A program made the translations under genes and the position numbers. Shown piece by piece: positions 25,004 to 34,651 of a DNA stretch of 59,316 bases. The notes under the pieces are model-generated. The model was given only the letters and a program-made list of their open reading frames with translations, was not told the DNA's origin and searched no databases. Within the stretch, counting starts at the first letter, position 1; every line of letters begins with the position of its first letter. Origin of the DNA: RGIG3528 sp045629005 (GTDB lineage Bacteria > Bacillota > Clostridia > Lachnospirales > Lachnospiraceae). Location of the stretch: positions 1 through 59,316 of the forward strand of contig JAZQQJ010000035.1 in the NCBI GenBank assembly GCA_045629005.1, read 5' to 3'.

Positions 25004-28000
25004 CATATCTCCTGATAGTCGAAACAACCTTTGTAATATCGATAGGCTTTGAAAGATGATCGTTCATGCCTGCTTCCTTACATTTTGCAACATCTTCTGC
25101 AAATGCGTTGGCAGTCATTGCGATAATCGGTATCGTCTTAGCCTCCGGATGCTTTGAGGCACGGATTGCCTCGGATGATTCACAGCCGTTCATTATCGGC
25201 ATCTGCATATCCATAAGAATTGCGTCGAAAGTGCCTGCGGGAGCATTTGTAAAAATCTCCAGGCACTTTTTTCCGTCCTCGGCACGTTCAGCAGAAATGC
25301 CGTTGATTTCAAGAAGCTCATTTGCAATTTCCCAGTTAAGGTCATTATCTTCCGCAACAAGGATATGCATCGAAAGCATTTCCTCATAGTCCTCTTCTTC
25401 CTCGTCCTCTTCGTCTATTGACTCTATAGGAGATATAGGAAGTACAACCGTAAATGTTGAGCCCTTGTTCACTTCACTCTTAACCGTAATCGTTCCGCCC
25501 ATCTTGTCGATAAGGTCTTTAACGATTGAAAGGCCGAGTCCTGCGCCCTGTATCTTATTGATACGCGTATCTGTTGCGCGACTGAAGGTTTCCCACATGT
25601 GCTCCATGAATTCCTTGCTCATGCCGATACCGGTATCACTGACAATAAATGTTATGAACGGTGCACCATTAATTGTCGTGCCTTCCGAAAGTTCAATATG
25701 AACGGTTCCTTCCTCAGGAGTGTACTTAAGGGCATTGCTGATAAGGTTCGAGCAAATCTGGTTCATTCTGACATCGTCAATCATAATCCAAGGATATGAA
25801 ATGTCATGCATTTCAAATATCGCTTCGATATTTTTCTGCTCCATCTGAGGTCTGAATATCGTCTCAAGCCTTGTAAAACAGGCTTTAACGTTATTTTCCG
25901 AAGGTCTTAATTCAAGCTTTCCGCTTTCAATTGCAGAAATATCAAGAACATCGTTAACAAGAGAAACCAGCTGTCCTCCCGCCATTTCAATCTTTTTCAG
26001 ATTGTCATGGACTCTTCCGGGATCGTCCTCATGTCTCATAGCGATATCAACCATTCCCATAATGGCATTCATAGGTGTTCTTATATCATGGCTCATTGAG
26101 CTTAGGAAACGGCTCTTTGCGAAGTTTGCCTGTCTGGCATCTTCATATGCTTTTTCAAGTTCCTCGGTAATTTTGAGTTCCCTTGTCTTCTGGGCATCAA
26201 TATCATTAGCAAGCCAGAGAATATCAGTTGCATTTCCTTCCGCGTCACGATGATATACAAGCATATGAACCTGTACCCACCCGGATGTATCGGTAAGCAC
26301 CTCTCTGGATATAATGTCTTTATCACTTAATCTGTCACGAATCGTTTCGGTATTCCAGAATTCCTCCTTATCACCGGCGGTTCCCGGTGTCTTATCCTGC
26401 TCAAGGTAGTATTTCATAGCCTCCTTGAAATCAGAAACATTCACAAAATTCTTTGATTCTCTTCCGGAGTAAATTTCCTCGCCTGCACCCGTTTCAAGAT
26501 TAAAATGATTGATTGCAAAATATACCTTGGACAAAGAGTTAAGTAGCGTCATTCGCTCCTGTTCCATGCGTTTTGCTATAAGCTCCTGTTCCTTTTCGTA
26601 GCCTATCTGTCTGCACATAAACAGCATTTCATCAACCCTGCCGAGCGGGTCTCTCTTAAGAGGAGTTATACAAATCTGTGCCCAGCCATAGCTTTTCAGT
26701 TTAACATCACGTACGATGTTTGTGCTGAATGTAAACGTTTCGCGAAGGCTTTCAACAGTTAATATATCCTCATTTTCCGCTTTCAAATCGTCATCAAGAT
26801 CAATTTCCTCAAACGCCTTCAAGGCTTCGTCAAGTTTGCAAACTGAGGGAACCCTTCTGCGAAGGTGCGGAGGCGCCTGTATTTCGTAACACATTCCGCT
26901 TCTTATATCAAGACGGTACATGAAGTTAAAGGTCTTTGCAATACCTGAAAGAATAGCTGAACGTTCAGCCTCCAGCTGGGCATTTTCGATTTCTGCCTGT
27001 TTAAGTTCATCAACTCTTCTTACAAGAACAAGGAACTCGACAAGTCTTCCCCTGTCATCCTTTCGGTGAGAAATGATATTCAGGTTCAGCCATCCAAGGT
27101 TCTCCGTCTTAATGTCATGGGAAACCATATCCGTATCCTTCAGTCTTTCGGAAACTGTTGATACATCAGTGAACGCTTCTATTTCGGCCGTGTGTTCTTT
27201 GGAGCCTTTTTTCGTTTCGGCTCTCAGCATCTCAACAAGCTTTGAAACGGTTGTTTTCTTATCCCATTCCATCTTTTCGTTACTGCCGTATATAAGTTCT
27301 GCAGAATCATCTTCAAGACCGCATTTGTAGATGGCATACGAATTGGCTGCAAGTGAATTGAAGAAATATCGACTTTCTTCTTCTGCCTTTCTTGCTGCAA
27401 GTTCCTGCTTCTTTTCCTCATCAATGTTTTCCATAATCCAAAGGGCGCTGAGTGCGTTGCCTGCATCATCACGATTAATTGCAACGACATGTGCTCTAAC
27501 CCAGAATCCCTCGGTTCGTTCGTATTCGAAGGGATAGTCGTCTGTGTCCCTAAGAAGATTGCGGATTTTCTGAGGCGTTCCCACGAGTTCCTTCATCTTC
27601 TTTCTGCTTCCTTCAGCCACATACCTGTTCATAACGGTATTAAGCGCATGGTCCAAAGAACTTGCATCGGAAATCAGATTATTCATTGACGATTCCTTTT
27701 TAAGCAGATTAAAAAGATTATGCTCCAGATCGAGATAGTAGGTATTAAAGGAAACCTTTGCCATCGCGCCGATAATCTCGAGTTGCTGACGCATTTCATA
27801 GTTTGTTGCTTCAAGCTCCTTAACATGCTCATTAAGACGGAACTCCGTCATATCGTCGGAATAGACTTCATAAGAATTTTTACCTTTATTCTTTGCATGA
27901 TAAAGGGCAATGTCAGCCTTTCTGTACAAATCCGAAAAACTGTTGTCATTTTTTGTACAAAGAGCAATACCAATGCTACAGGAAGGGGTAATATAATCAT

Positions 28001-28787
28001 CCCTGCCATATTTAATTTCGGAAACCTTCTTCTGGAACGGTTCTATAAGCGCTTTTATTTTTTCAAGGCTGTCTGTATTCTTTACGAGCGCGATAAATCC
28101 ATCCCCTGAGAAACGACCGATTATATCACCTGACCGGTTTTCAAGAATAGTTTTTAATGTCTCTGCAACCGAAACGATAACACGGTCTCCGGATGCATGC
28201 CCGTAACTTTTGTTAATCTTGCTGACACTATCAATATCGATAAGCAACAAAGCCGTATTCTCGGTGCCGGCAGTAATCACTTCTTTTATTTTTCTTTCAG
28301 CAACATTTCTGCAATAAAGGCCGGTCTGTCCATCGTGCTCTGCCTCGTAGGTAAGTCTTTCCTCGAGGTCTGCGGTTTGTGATATGTCCTGATGGTATCC
28401 GCGGAAACGAACACCTTTTGTATATGTTCTGTCCAATACGCCGACACATCTTACAGAAATAATATGTCCGTCGGGATATTTCCACTTATAGGTGATTTCA
28501 GACTGTCCAAGCGTAGCGATTTCGTCAAAATATCTGTCCAAATCAGCCTGATATTCCGATAACATTCCTCTTTCAAAGCACTCGTATGCGGAGACAGGGT
28601 CTGCGCCATGAGGTGCACCGATAAGATCTTCCATAATGTCATTGCAGAAGAGTCTGTACTTCTCGCCTTCGTCCATTTCCAATGACCAGATGCCGATTTT
28701 AGCGGCACTGAGAATGACACCGTATTCATCTGCCGTAAAGATCAGCTGGTCGATGGTATGCTTGTTGTTCATTATCCGAATGTTCAT
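24990..28787 (-). CDS. Soluble hybrid histidine kinase: PAS, degenerate GGDEF, four sensory repeats, kinase, receiver
   Basis: 1265 residues with no membrane segment. Order: PAS-like (about 20-140), a GGDEF domain (about 150-315) with SGDGF in place of GGDEF, four tandem sensory modules of about 135 residues (starting near 335, 475, 610 and 750, each ending in an ID/RQIGxEKxxEL-like linker), HisKA with SHDIRTPMNAIMG, HATPase with NLISNALKYTPEEG and GAGLGLSIV, and a receiver (1140-1265) with the phospho-acceptor Asp in ILMDMQMP. The kinase should autophosphorylate and pass phosphate to its own receiver; the output partner is not in the window. Start at 28787: GGAGG lies 6 bases upstream; a GTG six codons earlier overlaps that site. 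Confidence 0.88.
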   Translation of the reverse strand: MNIRIMNNKHTIDQLIFTADEYGVILSAAKIGIWSLEMDEGEKYRLFCNDIMEDLIGAPHGADPVSAYECFERGMLSEYQADLDRYFDEIATLGQSEITYKWKYPDGHIISVRCVGVLDRTYTKGVRFRGYHQDISQTADLEERLTYEAEHDGQTGLYCRNVAERKIKEVITAGTENTALLLIDIDSVSKINKSYGHASGDRVIVSVAETLKTILENRSGDIIGRFSGDGFIALVKNTDSLEKIKALIEPFQKKVSEIKYGRDDYITPSCSIGIALCTKNDNSFSDLYRKADIALYHAKNKGKNSYEVYSDDMTEFRLNEHVKELEATNYEMRQQLEIIGAMAKVSFNTYYLDLEHNLFNLLKKESSMNNLISDASSLDHALNTVMNRYVAEGSRKKMKELVGTPQKIRNLLRDTDDYPFEYERTEGFWVRAHVVAINRDDAGNALSALWIMENIDEEKKQELAARKAEEESRYFFNSLAANSYAIYKCGLEDDSAELIYGSNEKMEWDKKTTVSKLVEMLRAETKKGSKEHTAEIEAFTDVSTVSERLKDTDMVSHDIKTENLGWLNLNIISHRKDDRGRLVEFLVLVRRVDELKQAEIENAQLEAERSAILSGIAKTFNFMYRLDIRSGMCYEIQAPPHLRRRVPSVCKLDEALKAFEEIDLDDDLKAENEDILTVESLRETFTFSTNIVRDVKLKSYGWAQICITPLKRDPLGRVDEMLFMCRQIGYEKEQELIAKRMEQERMTLLNSLSKVYFAINHFNLETGAGEEIYSGRESKNFVNVSDFKEAMKYYLEQDKTPGTAGDKEEFWNTETIRDRLSDKDIISREVLTDTSGWVQVHMLVYHRDAEGNATDILWLANDIDAQKTRELKITEELEKAYEDARQANFAKSRFLSSMSHDIRTPMNAIMGMVDIAMRHEDDPGRVHDNLKKIEMAGGQLVSLVNDVLDISAIESGKLELRPSENNVKACFTRLETIFRPQMEQKNIEAIFEMHDISYPWIMIDDVRMNQICSNLISNALKYTPEEGTVHIELSEGTTINGAPFITFIVSDTGIGMSKEFMEHMWETFSRATDTRINKIQGAGLGLSIVKDLIDKMGGTITVKSEVNKGSTFTVVLPISPIESIDEEDEEEEDYEEMLSMHILVAEDNDLNWEIANELLEINGISAERAEDGKKCLEIFTNAPAGTFDAILMDMQMPIMNGCESSEAIRASKHPEAKTIPIIAMTANAFAEDVAKCKEAGMNDHLSKPIDITKVVSTIRRYVSIR

Positions 28788-28917
28788 ATAATTCCTCCAA
28801 GGCACAGCAAGAGCTACTCCCCCTTCATACTCGTACTATGGTAACATCTGTGCCCTATTACTGCCATTAACCCGACATTAAATAACCTTAAAAAGTGAAT
28901 AAGGATAGATTAATAAT

Positions 28918-28978
28918 AAATAAAAACAGACTCGGACGTCTGCCCATACTAAGGACAGCCCATTCGAATCTGTTTATT
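28918..28978 (-). terminator. Terminator of the aldo/keto reductase gene
   Basis: On the minus strand AAACAGATTCG pairs with CGAGTCTGTTT (one G-U) around a long loop and is followed by TTATTTATT. Confidence 0.65.
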
Positions 28979-29005
28979 ATGTTTACCATTTTTAATTCTG
29001 ACAGA

Positions 29006-29989
29006 TTAAATACTGTCAATAAGTCTTCTCTCTTCTTCTGAAAAGCTGCAGTTTTTAATCGAATCAATGTTTTCCTGAATCTGTGAAGGCCTTGATGCAC
29101 CGATAAGAACCGAGGTAATGTCTCCGTCACGAAGAATCCAGGCAAGAGCCATCTGCGCAAGTGTCTGCCCGCGCTTCCCGGCAATTTCGTTAAGAGCCCT
29201 GATTCGGCTAACTGTCTTCTCATTTATGTCAGCCTCTTTAAGGAATCGGCCATCACTCTTAACTCTTGAATCCTCCGGTATTCCGTTCAGATATTTCCCT
29301 GTGAGCAGTCCCTGTGCAAGCGGGCAGAAGGTGATAACGCCAACTCCGTTCGGAGCGGCATAGCCCTTGAGGCCATTCTTCTCAATGCTCCTGTCGAAGA
29401 TATTATATCTGCTCTGATTGATGATAAATGGCGTTCCCATTTTCCTGAAAAGTTTCTGAGCTGCTTCCGTCTGCTCTTTGTTATAGTTTGAAACGCCTAC
29501 ATACAATGCCTTTCCGGACTTTACAATGTCATTAAGCGCACCGCAGGTTTCCTCAAGAGGAGTCTCCGGGTCCGGACGGTGATGATAGTAAATATCAACA
29601 TAATCAAGTCCCATGCGCTTTAAACTCTGATCAAGGCTTGCAATGAGATACTTTCTGCTTCCGTTATCACCATAAGGGCCGGGCCACATATAATAGCCTG
29701 CCTTCGTGGAAATTATTAGCTCATCACGATATCTCCCGAGGCTCTTTGAAAGGATTCTTCCAAAGTTTTCTTCAGCTGCGCCTTCCTTGGGACCATAATT
29801 GTTTGCCAGATCAAAATGCGTAATTCCCGCATCAAATGCAGTTTCACACATGGCTGTCATATTTTCGAGATTTGCGGTGTCTCCGAAGTTATGCCAAAGT
29901 CCGAGTGAAACCGCAGGGAGCTTTAAACCGCTGTTTCCGACGCGGTTGTAAATCATTGTGTCGTATCTTTTTTCATCTGCGTTGTACAT
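29006..29989 (-). CDS. Aldo/keto reductase, YghZ (L-glyceraldehyde 3-phosphate reductase) type
   Basis: 327 residues closely following YghZ: SGLKLPAVSLGLWHNFGD, THFDLANNYGP (catalytic Asp and Tyr), IISTKAGYYMWPGPYG (Lys), YYHHRPDPETP (His) and SVLIGASRPSQIQEN (NADP binding). YghZ relatives reduce small aldehydes such as L-glyceraldehyde 3-phosphate and methylglyoxal. Start at 29989 because the family starts there (MYNADEKRYD) and AGGAG lies 6 bases before; an in-frame ATG at 30028 also has a good site (GAGGTG), so a protein 13 residues longer is possible. Confidence 0.9.
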   Translation of the reverse strand: MYNADEKRYDTMIYNRVGNSGLKLPAVSLGLWHNFGDTANLENMTAMCETAFDAGITHFDLANNYGPKEGAAEENFGRILSKSLGRYRDELIISTKAGYYMWPGPYGDNGSRKYLIASLDQSLKRMGLDYVDIYYHHRPDPETPLEETCGALNDIVKSGKALYVGVSNYNKEQTEAAQKLFRKMGTPFIINQSRYNIFDRSIEKNGLKGYAAPNGVGVITFCPLAQGLLTGKYLNGIPEDSRVKSDGRFLKEADINEKTVSRIRALNEIAGKRGQTLAQMALAWILRDGDITSVLIGASRPSQIQENIDSIKNCSFSEEERRLIDSI

Positions 29990-30142
29990 AATATTCTCCT
30001 TTATGTCATCATGGTTTTTAAACTTCATATTTTCACCTCTGTCTGCATATTACATTACAGTTTTCATCCTTGCAAGCGATTTACCATAAGTGGTCAGATT
30101 TAACTCATATTCTTATAAAAATGACTTAAAAAATACAATTTC

Positions 30143-30171
30143 TTGCATTTATTCCGTTTTGGATATATTAT
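30143..30171 (+). promoter_or_regulatory. Promoter of the 5'-nucleotidase-like lipoprotein gene
   Basis: TTGCAT (30143-30148), 17 bases, TATTAT (30166-30171). Confidence 0.65.
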
Positions 30172-30201
30172 GTTGACCTGAATTTTGTAGGGGGATATTT
30201 C

Positions 30202-31788
30202 GTGAAACACATTATTATCAAAAAAAACTTAAGTCTTCTTATATTGCTGCTGTTCATTTCAACATCCGGATGCAGCATAGTACAGCCCGAAGCTACGGAC
30301 TCCCCGGTTGAAAAAACTCTTGTAAACATCGATTACAGTTCAGAGGAAGGTACCAAAGCCCTCCCTGAGCCGACCGAACCAACGATTGCTGCCCCAACGG
30401 CAGATTCTTCTTCTGACGTGGCAGTACATGAAATCGATATTTACGCAATTAATGACCTTCACGGCAAGTTCAAGGATTCCGACGGCCAGCCCGGCGTTGA
30501 CGAACTGACAACATATCTTCAGATTCAGGAAATGCTCTCCGACGGATTCATTCTTCTCTCTTCCGGAGACATGTGGCAGGGAAGCAGCGAATCTAATCAG
30601 ACAAAGGGTGCACTTATGACCGAATGGATGAACCGTACTCACTTTACGTCCATGACCGTCGGGAACCACGAGTTTGACTGGGGCACTTCATACATATCCG
30701 AAAACAGTCAAAACGCTGATTTCCCTTTTCTTGGAATTAACGTCTACGACAGGAAAACAAACAAGCGTGTTGATTATCTTGATTCATCGGTTATGGTCAC
30801 ACAGAATGGTATTACATTCGGCATTATCGGAGCCATAGGAGACTGCTACAGCTCCATATCCGCCGATAAAACAACCGACGTTTACTTTGTTACGGGAAAC
30901 GCACTCACAGAGCTCATAAAAAACGAATCCAGAAACCTTCGCGCTCTCGGCGCGGATTTCATCATTCTGTCAATTCATGACGGTTATGAGAGAAGCTATT
31001 CAGGTGTCGGTCATATTGATGCCTTTAATCTTTCTCCGTATTATGACCTCGCACTTTCCGAGGGTTATGTCGATCTCTGCTTTGAAGGCCATACGCACCA
31101 GGCTTACATACTTCAGGACATAAACAATGTTTATCACGTCCAGTGCGGTGGCGATAATTCCACAGGCATCGCCCACGTTCATCTTTCGGATGAAAGCGGA
31201 AAACTTGAAGTTGCTTATGCAGAGCAGATTGACAGATCTGTTATTTCAAAGAACACAAGTTCTTCGCTTATAGACGAACTGCTCGAGCAGTACGCAGAAG
31301 AAATCGGAGATATTACCTCCGTCCTTGGACACAACTCCGTATATTTAAACGCCGACGAGCTCCGTCAGCTCTGTGCCGACCTTTATTACGAAGTCGGCCT
31401 GGAACGCTGGGGCAGCGAATATGATATAGTCCTCGGAGGGGGATTCTTCTCCTGCAGAAGTCCCCGCTGCTTATATGCGGGTGATGTCACCTATGAACAG
31501 CTTCAGATGCTGTTCCCCTTCGACAATCAGCTTGTTCTCTGTTCAACAACTGGCGTAAACCTTAACAACAATTTCTTTGCAACAACAAATGACAACTATT
31601 TTATTACCTACGGAGATTATGGTGAATACGTTCAGGCGGACCTTTCTCCGAACGCAACATATTACCTCGTTACGGACACATATTCCTCACAATATGCACC
31701 GAATCACCTTACCGTAGTCGATACATACGACGCAGACGTATTTGCGAGAGATTTGCTCGCGGAATACTTCAAAAAATCCGGCAAATAA
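30202..31788 (+). CDS. Lipoprotein metallophosphatase of the 5'-nucleotidase/2',3'-cyclic phosphodiesterase family
   Basis: 528 residues, GTG start with GGGGG 7 bases upstream. A signal peptide ends in the lipobox STSGC (Cys24), so the protein is anchored outside the membrane. A Pro/Thr/Ser linker follows, then the metallophosphatase core with metal ligands in AINDLHGKF, SSGDMWQGS, VGNHEFDWG, SIHDGYE and EGHTHQAY, and a C-terminal 5'-nucleotidase domain (about 345-510). Expected to release phosphate and nucleosides from external nucleotides. Stands alone between its promoter and a hairpin. Confidence 0.92.
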   Translation: MKHIIIKKNLSLLILLLFISTSGCSIVQPEATDSPVEKTLVNIDYSSEEGTKALPEPTEPTIAAPTADSSSDVAVHEIDIYAINDLHGKFKDSDGQPGVDELTTYLQIQEMLSDGFILLSSGDMWQGSSESNQTKGALMTEWMNRTHFTSMTVGNHEFDWGTSYISENSQNADFPFLGINVYDRKTNKRVDYLDSSVMVTQNGITFGIIGAIGDCYSSISADKTTDVYFVTGNALTELIKNESRNLRALGADFIILSIHDGYERSYSGVGHIDAFNLSPYYDLALSEGYVDLCFEGHTHQAYILQDINNVYHVQCGGDNSTGIAHVHLSDESGKLEVAYAEQIDRSVISKNTSSSLIDELLEQYAEEIGDITSVLGHNSVYLNADELRQLCADLYYEVGLERWGSEYDIVLGGGFFSCRSPRCLYAGDVTYEQLQMLFPFDNQLVLCSTTGVNLNNNFFATTNDNYFITYGDYGEYVQADLSPNATYYLVTDTYSSQYAPNHLTVVDTYDADVFARDLLAEYFKKSGK

Positions 31789-31794
31789 CAAAAT

Positions 31795-31818
31795 AAAAAG
31801 CCGCACGGAACGTGCGGC
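31795..31818 (-). terminator. Terminator of glf
   Basis: On the minus strand GCCGCACG/CGTGCGGC hairpin (short loop) followed by TTTTTATTTT. A second hairpin, GCCATCC/GGATGGC, holds the glf stop codon at 31831 in its loop. Confidence 0.85.
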
Positions 31819-31830
31819 CCCGGGCCATCC

Positions 31831-32940
31831 TTAAAGGATGGCTTTTGCTTTATTCATTGCAACCTCAACGGTCTTGTCCATATCGTAATACTTGTATTCG
31901 CCAAGTCTTCCTCCGAAGATGACATTTTCTTCCTTGTCGGCAAGTTCTTTGTACTTAAGGTAAAGTGCGGAGTTTTTCTCATCATTTACAGGGTAGTAAG
32001 GCTCGTCCCCCTTTTTCCATTCTGAGCTGTATTCACGACTTATGATGGTCTTCCCGAGGTCATTTCCTTCCTCATCCTTACCGAACTCAAACCACTTATG
32101 CTCAATGATTCTTGTCCAAGGTGTTTCACGGTCTGTATAGTTTACAGCAGCATTTCCCTGGAAGTTAGGGAAATCATATGTGATATTTTCAAAACGTACG
32201 GAACGATACTGAAGCGTACCAAGACTGTAGTCAAAATATGCGTCAATAGGCCCTGTGTAAACAACCTTCTTTGCAAGCTTTGAAAGCTCATTACGGTTTG
32301 CAAGATAGTCAACACCAAGACGCACTTCCATGCCCTCGAGCATGTTTTCAATCATCTTTGTATAACCTCCGATGGGAATACCCTGGAAGAGTGCATTAAA
32401 GTAGTTGTTATCAAAAGTAAGGCGTACAGGAAGGCGCTTAATGATGAAAGCGGGAAGCTCCTTGCAGTCACGTCCCCACTGCTTCTCTGTGTAGCCTTTA
32501 ACAAGCTTCTCGTAAATATCACGTCCGACAAGCGAAATAGCCTGTTCCTCAAGATTCTGAGGTTCTCCGATAATCTCTTTTCTCTGTTCGTTAATTTTAG
32601 CCTCTGCTTCCTGAGGGGTGACAACACCCCACATTTTATTGAAGGTGTACATGTTGAAGGGCATTGAGTACAGTTCACCTTTGTAATTCGCTACAGGTGA
32701 ATTTGTAAAGCGGTTAAACGTTGCGAATTTGTTCAGGAAGTCCCAAACCTCTTTATTGTTTGTATGGAATATATGCGCACCGTACACATGGACATTAATG
32801 CCCTCCTGCTTTTCGGTGTATATATTTCCCGCAACATTATTTCGTTTATCGATAACAAGGCATGTTTTGCCTGCTTCTTTGGCAAGTCTAGCAAATGTGG
32901 CACCGTAAAGACCGGCACCGACAATAAGGTAATCGTACAT
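31831..32940 (-). CDS. glf: UDP-galactopyranose mutase
   Basis: 369 residues. FAD-binding motif GAGLYGATFARLAKEAGKTC at 8-27 followed by the KRNNVAGNIYTE segment; the substrate region includes KGYTEKQWG and RLPVRLTFDNNYFN. The enzyme interconverts UDP-galactopyranose and UDP-galactofuranose for cell-surface glycans. AAAGGAG precedes the ATG. The upstream CvpA-like gene ends 13 bases before, so both are likely co-transcribed. No glycosyltransferase cluster is nearby, so the acceptor polysaccharide is unknown. Confidence 0.95.
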   Translation of the reverse strand: MYDYLIVGAGLYGATFARLAKEAGKTCLVIDKRNNVAGNIYTEKQEGINVHVYGAHIFHTNNKEVWDFLNKFATFNRFTNSPVANYKGELYSMPFNMYTFNKMWGVVTPQEAEAKINEQRKEIIGEPQNLEEQAISLVGRDIYEKLVKGYTEKQWGRDCKELPAFIIKRLPVRLTFDNNYFNALFQGIPIGGYTKMIENMLEGMEVRLGVDYLANRNELSKLAKKVVYTGPIDAYFDYSLGTLQYRSVRFENITYDFPNFQGNAAVNYTDRETPWTRIIEHKWFEFGKDEEGNDLGKTIISREYSSEWKKGDEPYYPVNDEKNSALYLKYKELADKEENVIFGGRLGEYKYYDMDKTVEVAMNKAKAIL

Positions 32941-32953
32941 AAAAACTCCTTTA

Positions 32954-34540
32954 CTATTTAAAAGTCATAATCGTCAGAACATCTTCATACGTAGTTCCTT
33001 TTTTTAGTGCGCTTTCGCTCGAAAGCTGTGACATGTACTCATCCAGTAACGACATAAGTGTCATTTTGTCATATTCGTCATATTTAGGAAGGTCCAATGG
33101 AAATGCCTCAAGACTTATTTCATGAACCGCAGGCGCTGCAACTTTAGACACTGCTGCGAACTCCATAATTTCCTCCAACAGTATGGCAACTTTATTAAGA
33201 TCTGTCGACTTACGCATTTCGTTAAGTTGAAAAATTCTGTCAAAGCACTTATAGATCAATTCTCCTTCCGCTTCAGCATCCTCATCTGCCACGCTTCCCA
33301 TATTCCTGACAAGAAGAGCAAGTATGTGGCCCTCGTTGTTTTCAGAAAAAATATCTATTATTTCGGCCACTAAATCGGAGGTGTTTTCATCAACAGAAAG
33401 AATAAGCTTTGAGAAAACCCTGCTATTCGAAATTTCAGCAATTTCAAAGGAACCTGAATCATATCTTTCAGCCTCCATAATGCCTGTTTCTGCTACAAGC
33501 TCAACTCCGCCGGCAAACGCATTGATAAGTGATTCCTTCTCTTTATCCGAGGCCCCATCGAGATATGAAATAACAACCTCAACAAGCCGGTTGGACACAT
33601 CTTCGGAACCGCTGCCCTTGAAAAAATCCTCAGGCACAACCCCCATGTATTGCTCATCCTTCACCCACTTCGAAGACGCCTCATCCAAAATATCATATAA
33701 AATATCCATAAGGAATTCTGAGCTCATAAGGGTATTTTTCATACTGCGAATGCCCTCGGCCGTTTCCGTGTTAAACTTCAGCCTCGTATCCGTAACAATA
33801 GGGGCAGCATTATGAAATATCGTGCAAAGGTGCATTGCCTCTTCGTGAAGATTTGATTTAGTGCCGTTTCTTTTTACTTTTGCATATGTAAGATACAGCT
33901 TTTCACCGCCAAGCTTTGAGTAGAAGGAAAGAAGAGGGTCATCGACTGTCGTTTCTATCTTTGCCTCAAAATGCCCTGCAGCAGAAATAAAATTCCGGAC
34001 TAAAGTATTTTCTGACTTAGCTCTCTGCACGGTTTCAACATCCTCAGAAAGGCTTGTACATAAGCCGCTAAAAGGAAGCAGCAGAAGGAAAAAGAACAGC
34101 AGGCAGTTAGCACCACTTACAGCAATTGAAAGGCTACTCTCCTTAAGGCTGAAACCCTCCTGCGAAACGTCATCATCAGAACCGGCAGAAGTCTCACGAA
34201 CCTGTGAGTCCTTTGAAAGAAGAACTACAGGTATCTTCATCATAAGATAAATAATAACAAAAAGCGGTATATAAAAAGCCACCGTCAGAAGAGGTTTCAG
34301 GAAAAGTGAAACAAGCTCTGACAAAATGGGTTCATTTATATTCTCGGGAACAAATGACAAAATAAGTTTCAGAAACGGCTTATGGAACAGCAATGCAAAG
34401 GGCTTTGCAAGGAGCATCGTAAGAATGCCTGTTATGGCTGTTGCAGCAATAACAAACAATGATTTCTTTGTACTTCTTAAGGCGCCCCACAGGCAGTTAA
34501 GAACTATAAGTATGATTATTATCAGCGTAATGTAATGCAA
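32954..34540 (-). CDS. CvpA-like membrane protein with a large extracytoplasmic domain
   Basis: 528 residues. Four membrane segments in the first 180 residues (starting HYITLIIIILIVLNCLW) are arranged as in CvpA-family proteins; the remaining 350 residues are acidic, mostly helical and without recognisable motifs. The role is unknown; CvpA relatives are linked to envelope homeostasis. Start set at the TTG at 34540 because GGAGG lies exactly 6 bases upstream. Longer frames starting at 34606 or 34558 run through the promoter or lack a ribosome site. Confidence 0.6.
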   Translation of the reverse strand: MHYITLIIIILIVLNCLWGALRSTKKSLFVIAATAITGILTMLLAKPFALLFHKPFLKLILSFVPENINEPILSELVSLFLKPLLTVAFYIPLFVIIYLMMKIPVVLLSKDSQVRETSAGSDDDVSQEGFSLKESSLSIAVSGANCLLFFFLLLLPFSGLCTSLSEDVETVQRAKSENTLVRNFISAAGHFEAKIETTVDDPLLSFYSKLGGEKLYLTYAKVKRNGTKSNLHEEAMHLCTIFHNAAPIVTDTRLKFNTETAEGIRSMKNTLMSSEFLMDILYDILDEASSKWVKDEQYMGVVPEDFFKGSGSEDVSNRLVEVVISYLDGASDKEKESLINAFAGGVELVAETGIMEAERYDSGSFEIAEISNSRVFSKLILSVDENTSDLVAEIIDIFSENNEGHILALLVRNMGSVADEDAEAEGELIYKCFDRIFQLNEMRKSTDLNKVAILLEEIMEFAAVSKVAAPAVHEISLEAFPLDLPKYDEYDKMTLMSLLDEYMSQLSSESALKKGTTYEDVLTIMTFK

Positions 34541-34577
34541 GCCGGTCCTCCAATACATTTTCCCCACATAGCTTTTG

Positions 34578-34606
34578 ATTATAACACTTTTACAATAATA
34601 GAGCAA
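34578..34606 (-). promoter_or_regulatory. Promoter of the CvpA-like gene
   Basis: TTGCTC (34601-34606), 17 bases, TATAAT (34578-34583) on the minus strand; back to back with the ABC operon promoter. Confidence 0.65.
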
Positions 34607-34616
34607 TTCGAGATTA

Positions 34617-34645
34617 TTGACAAAATAAAAGCATGGTGATACGAT
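34617..34645 (+). promoter_or_regulatory. Promoter of the ABC transporter operon
   Basis: TTGACA (34617-34622), 17 bases, TACGAT (34640-34645); transcription should start near 34652. Confidence 0.6.
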
Positions 34646-34651
34646 ACGCTT

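Noticed and set aside
28800..28860. GGGGGAGTAGC in the leader of the first hybrid kinase, recalling the yybP-ykoY manganese riboswitch
   Set aside because: Only the first conserved box is present and the remaining leader is too short; the second half of the motif is absent. A long-range GGCACAG/CTGTGCC pairing is the only structure seen.
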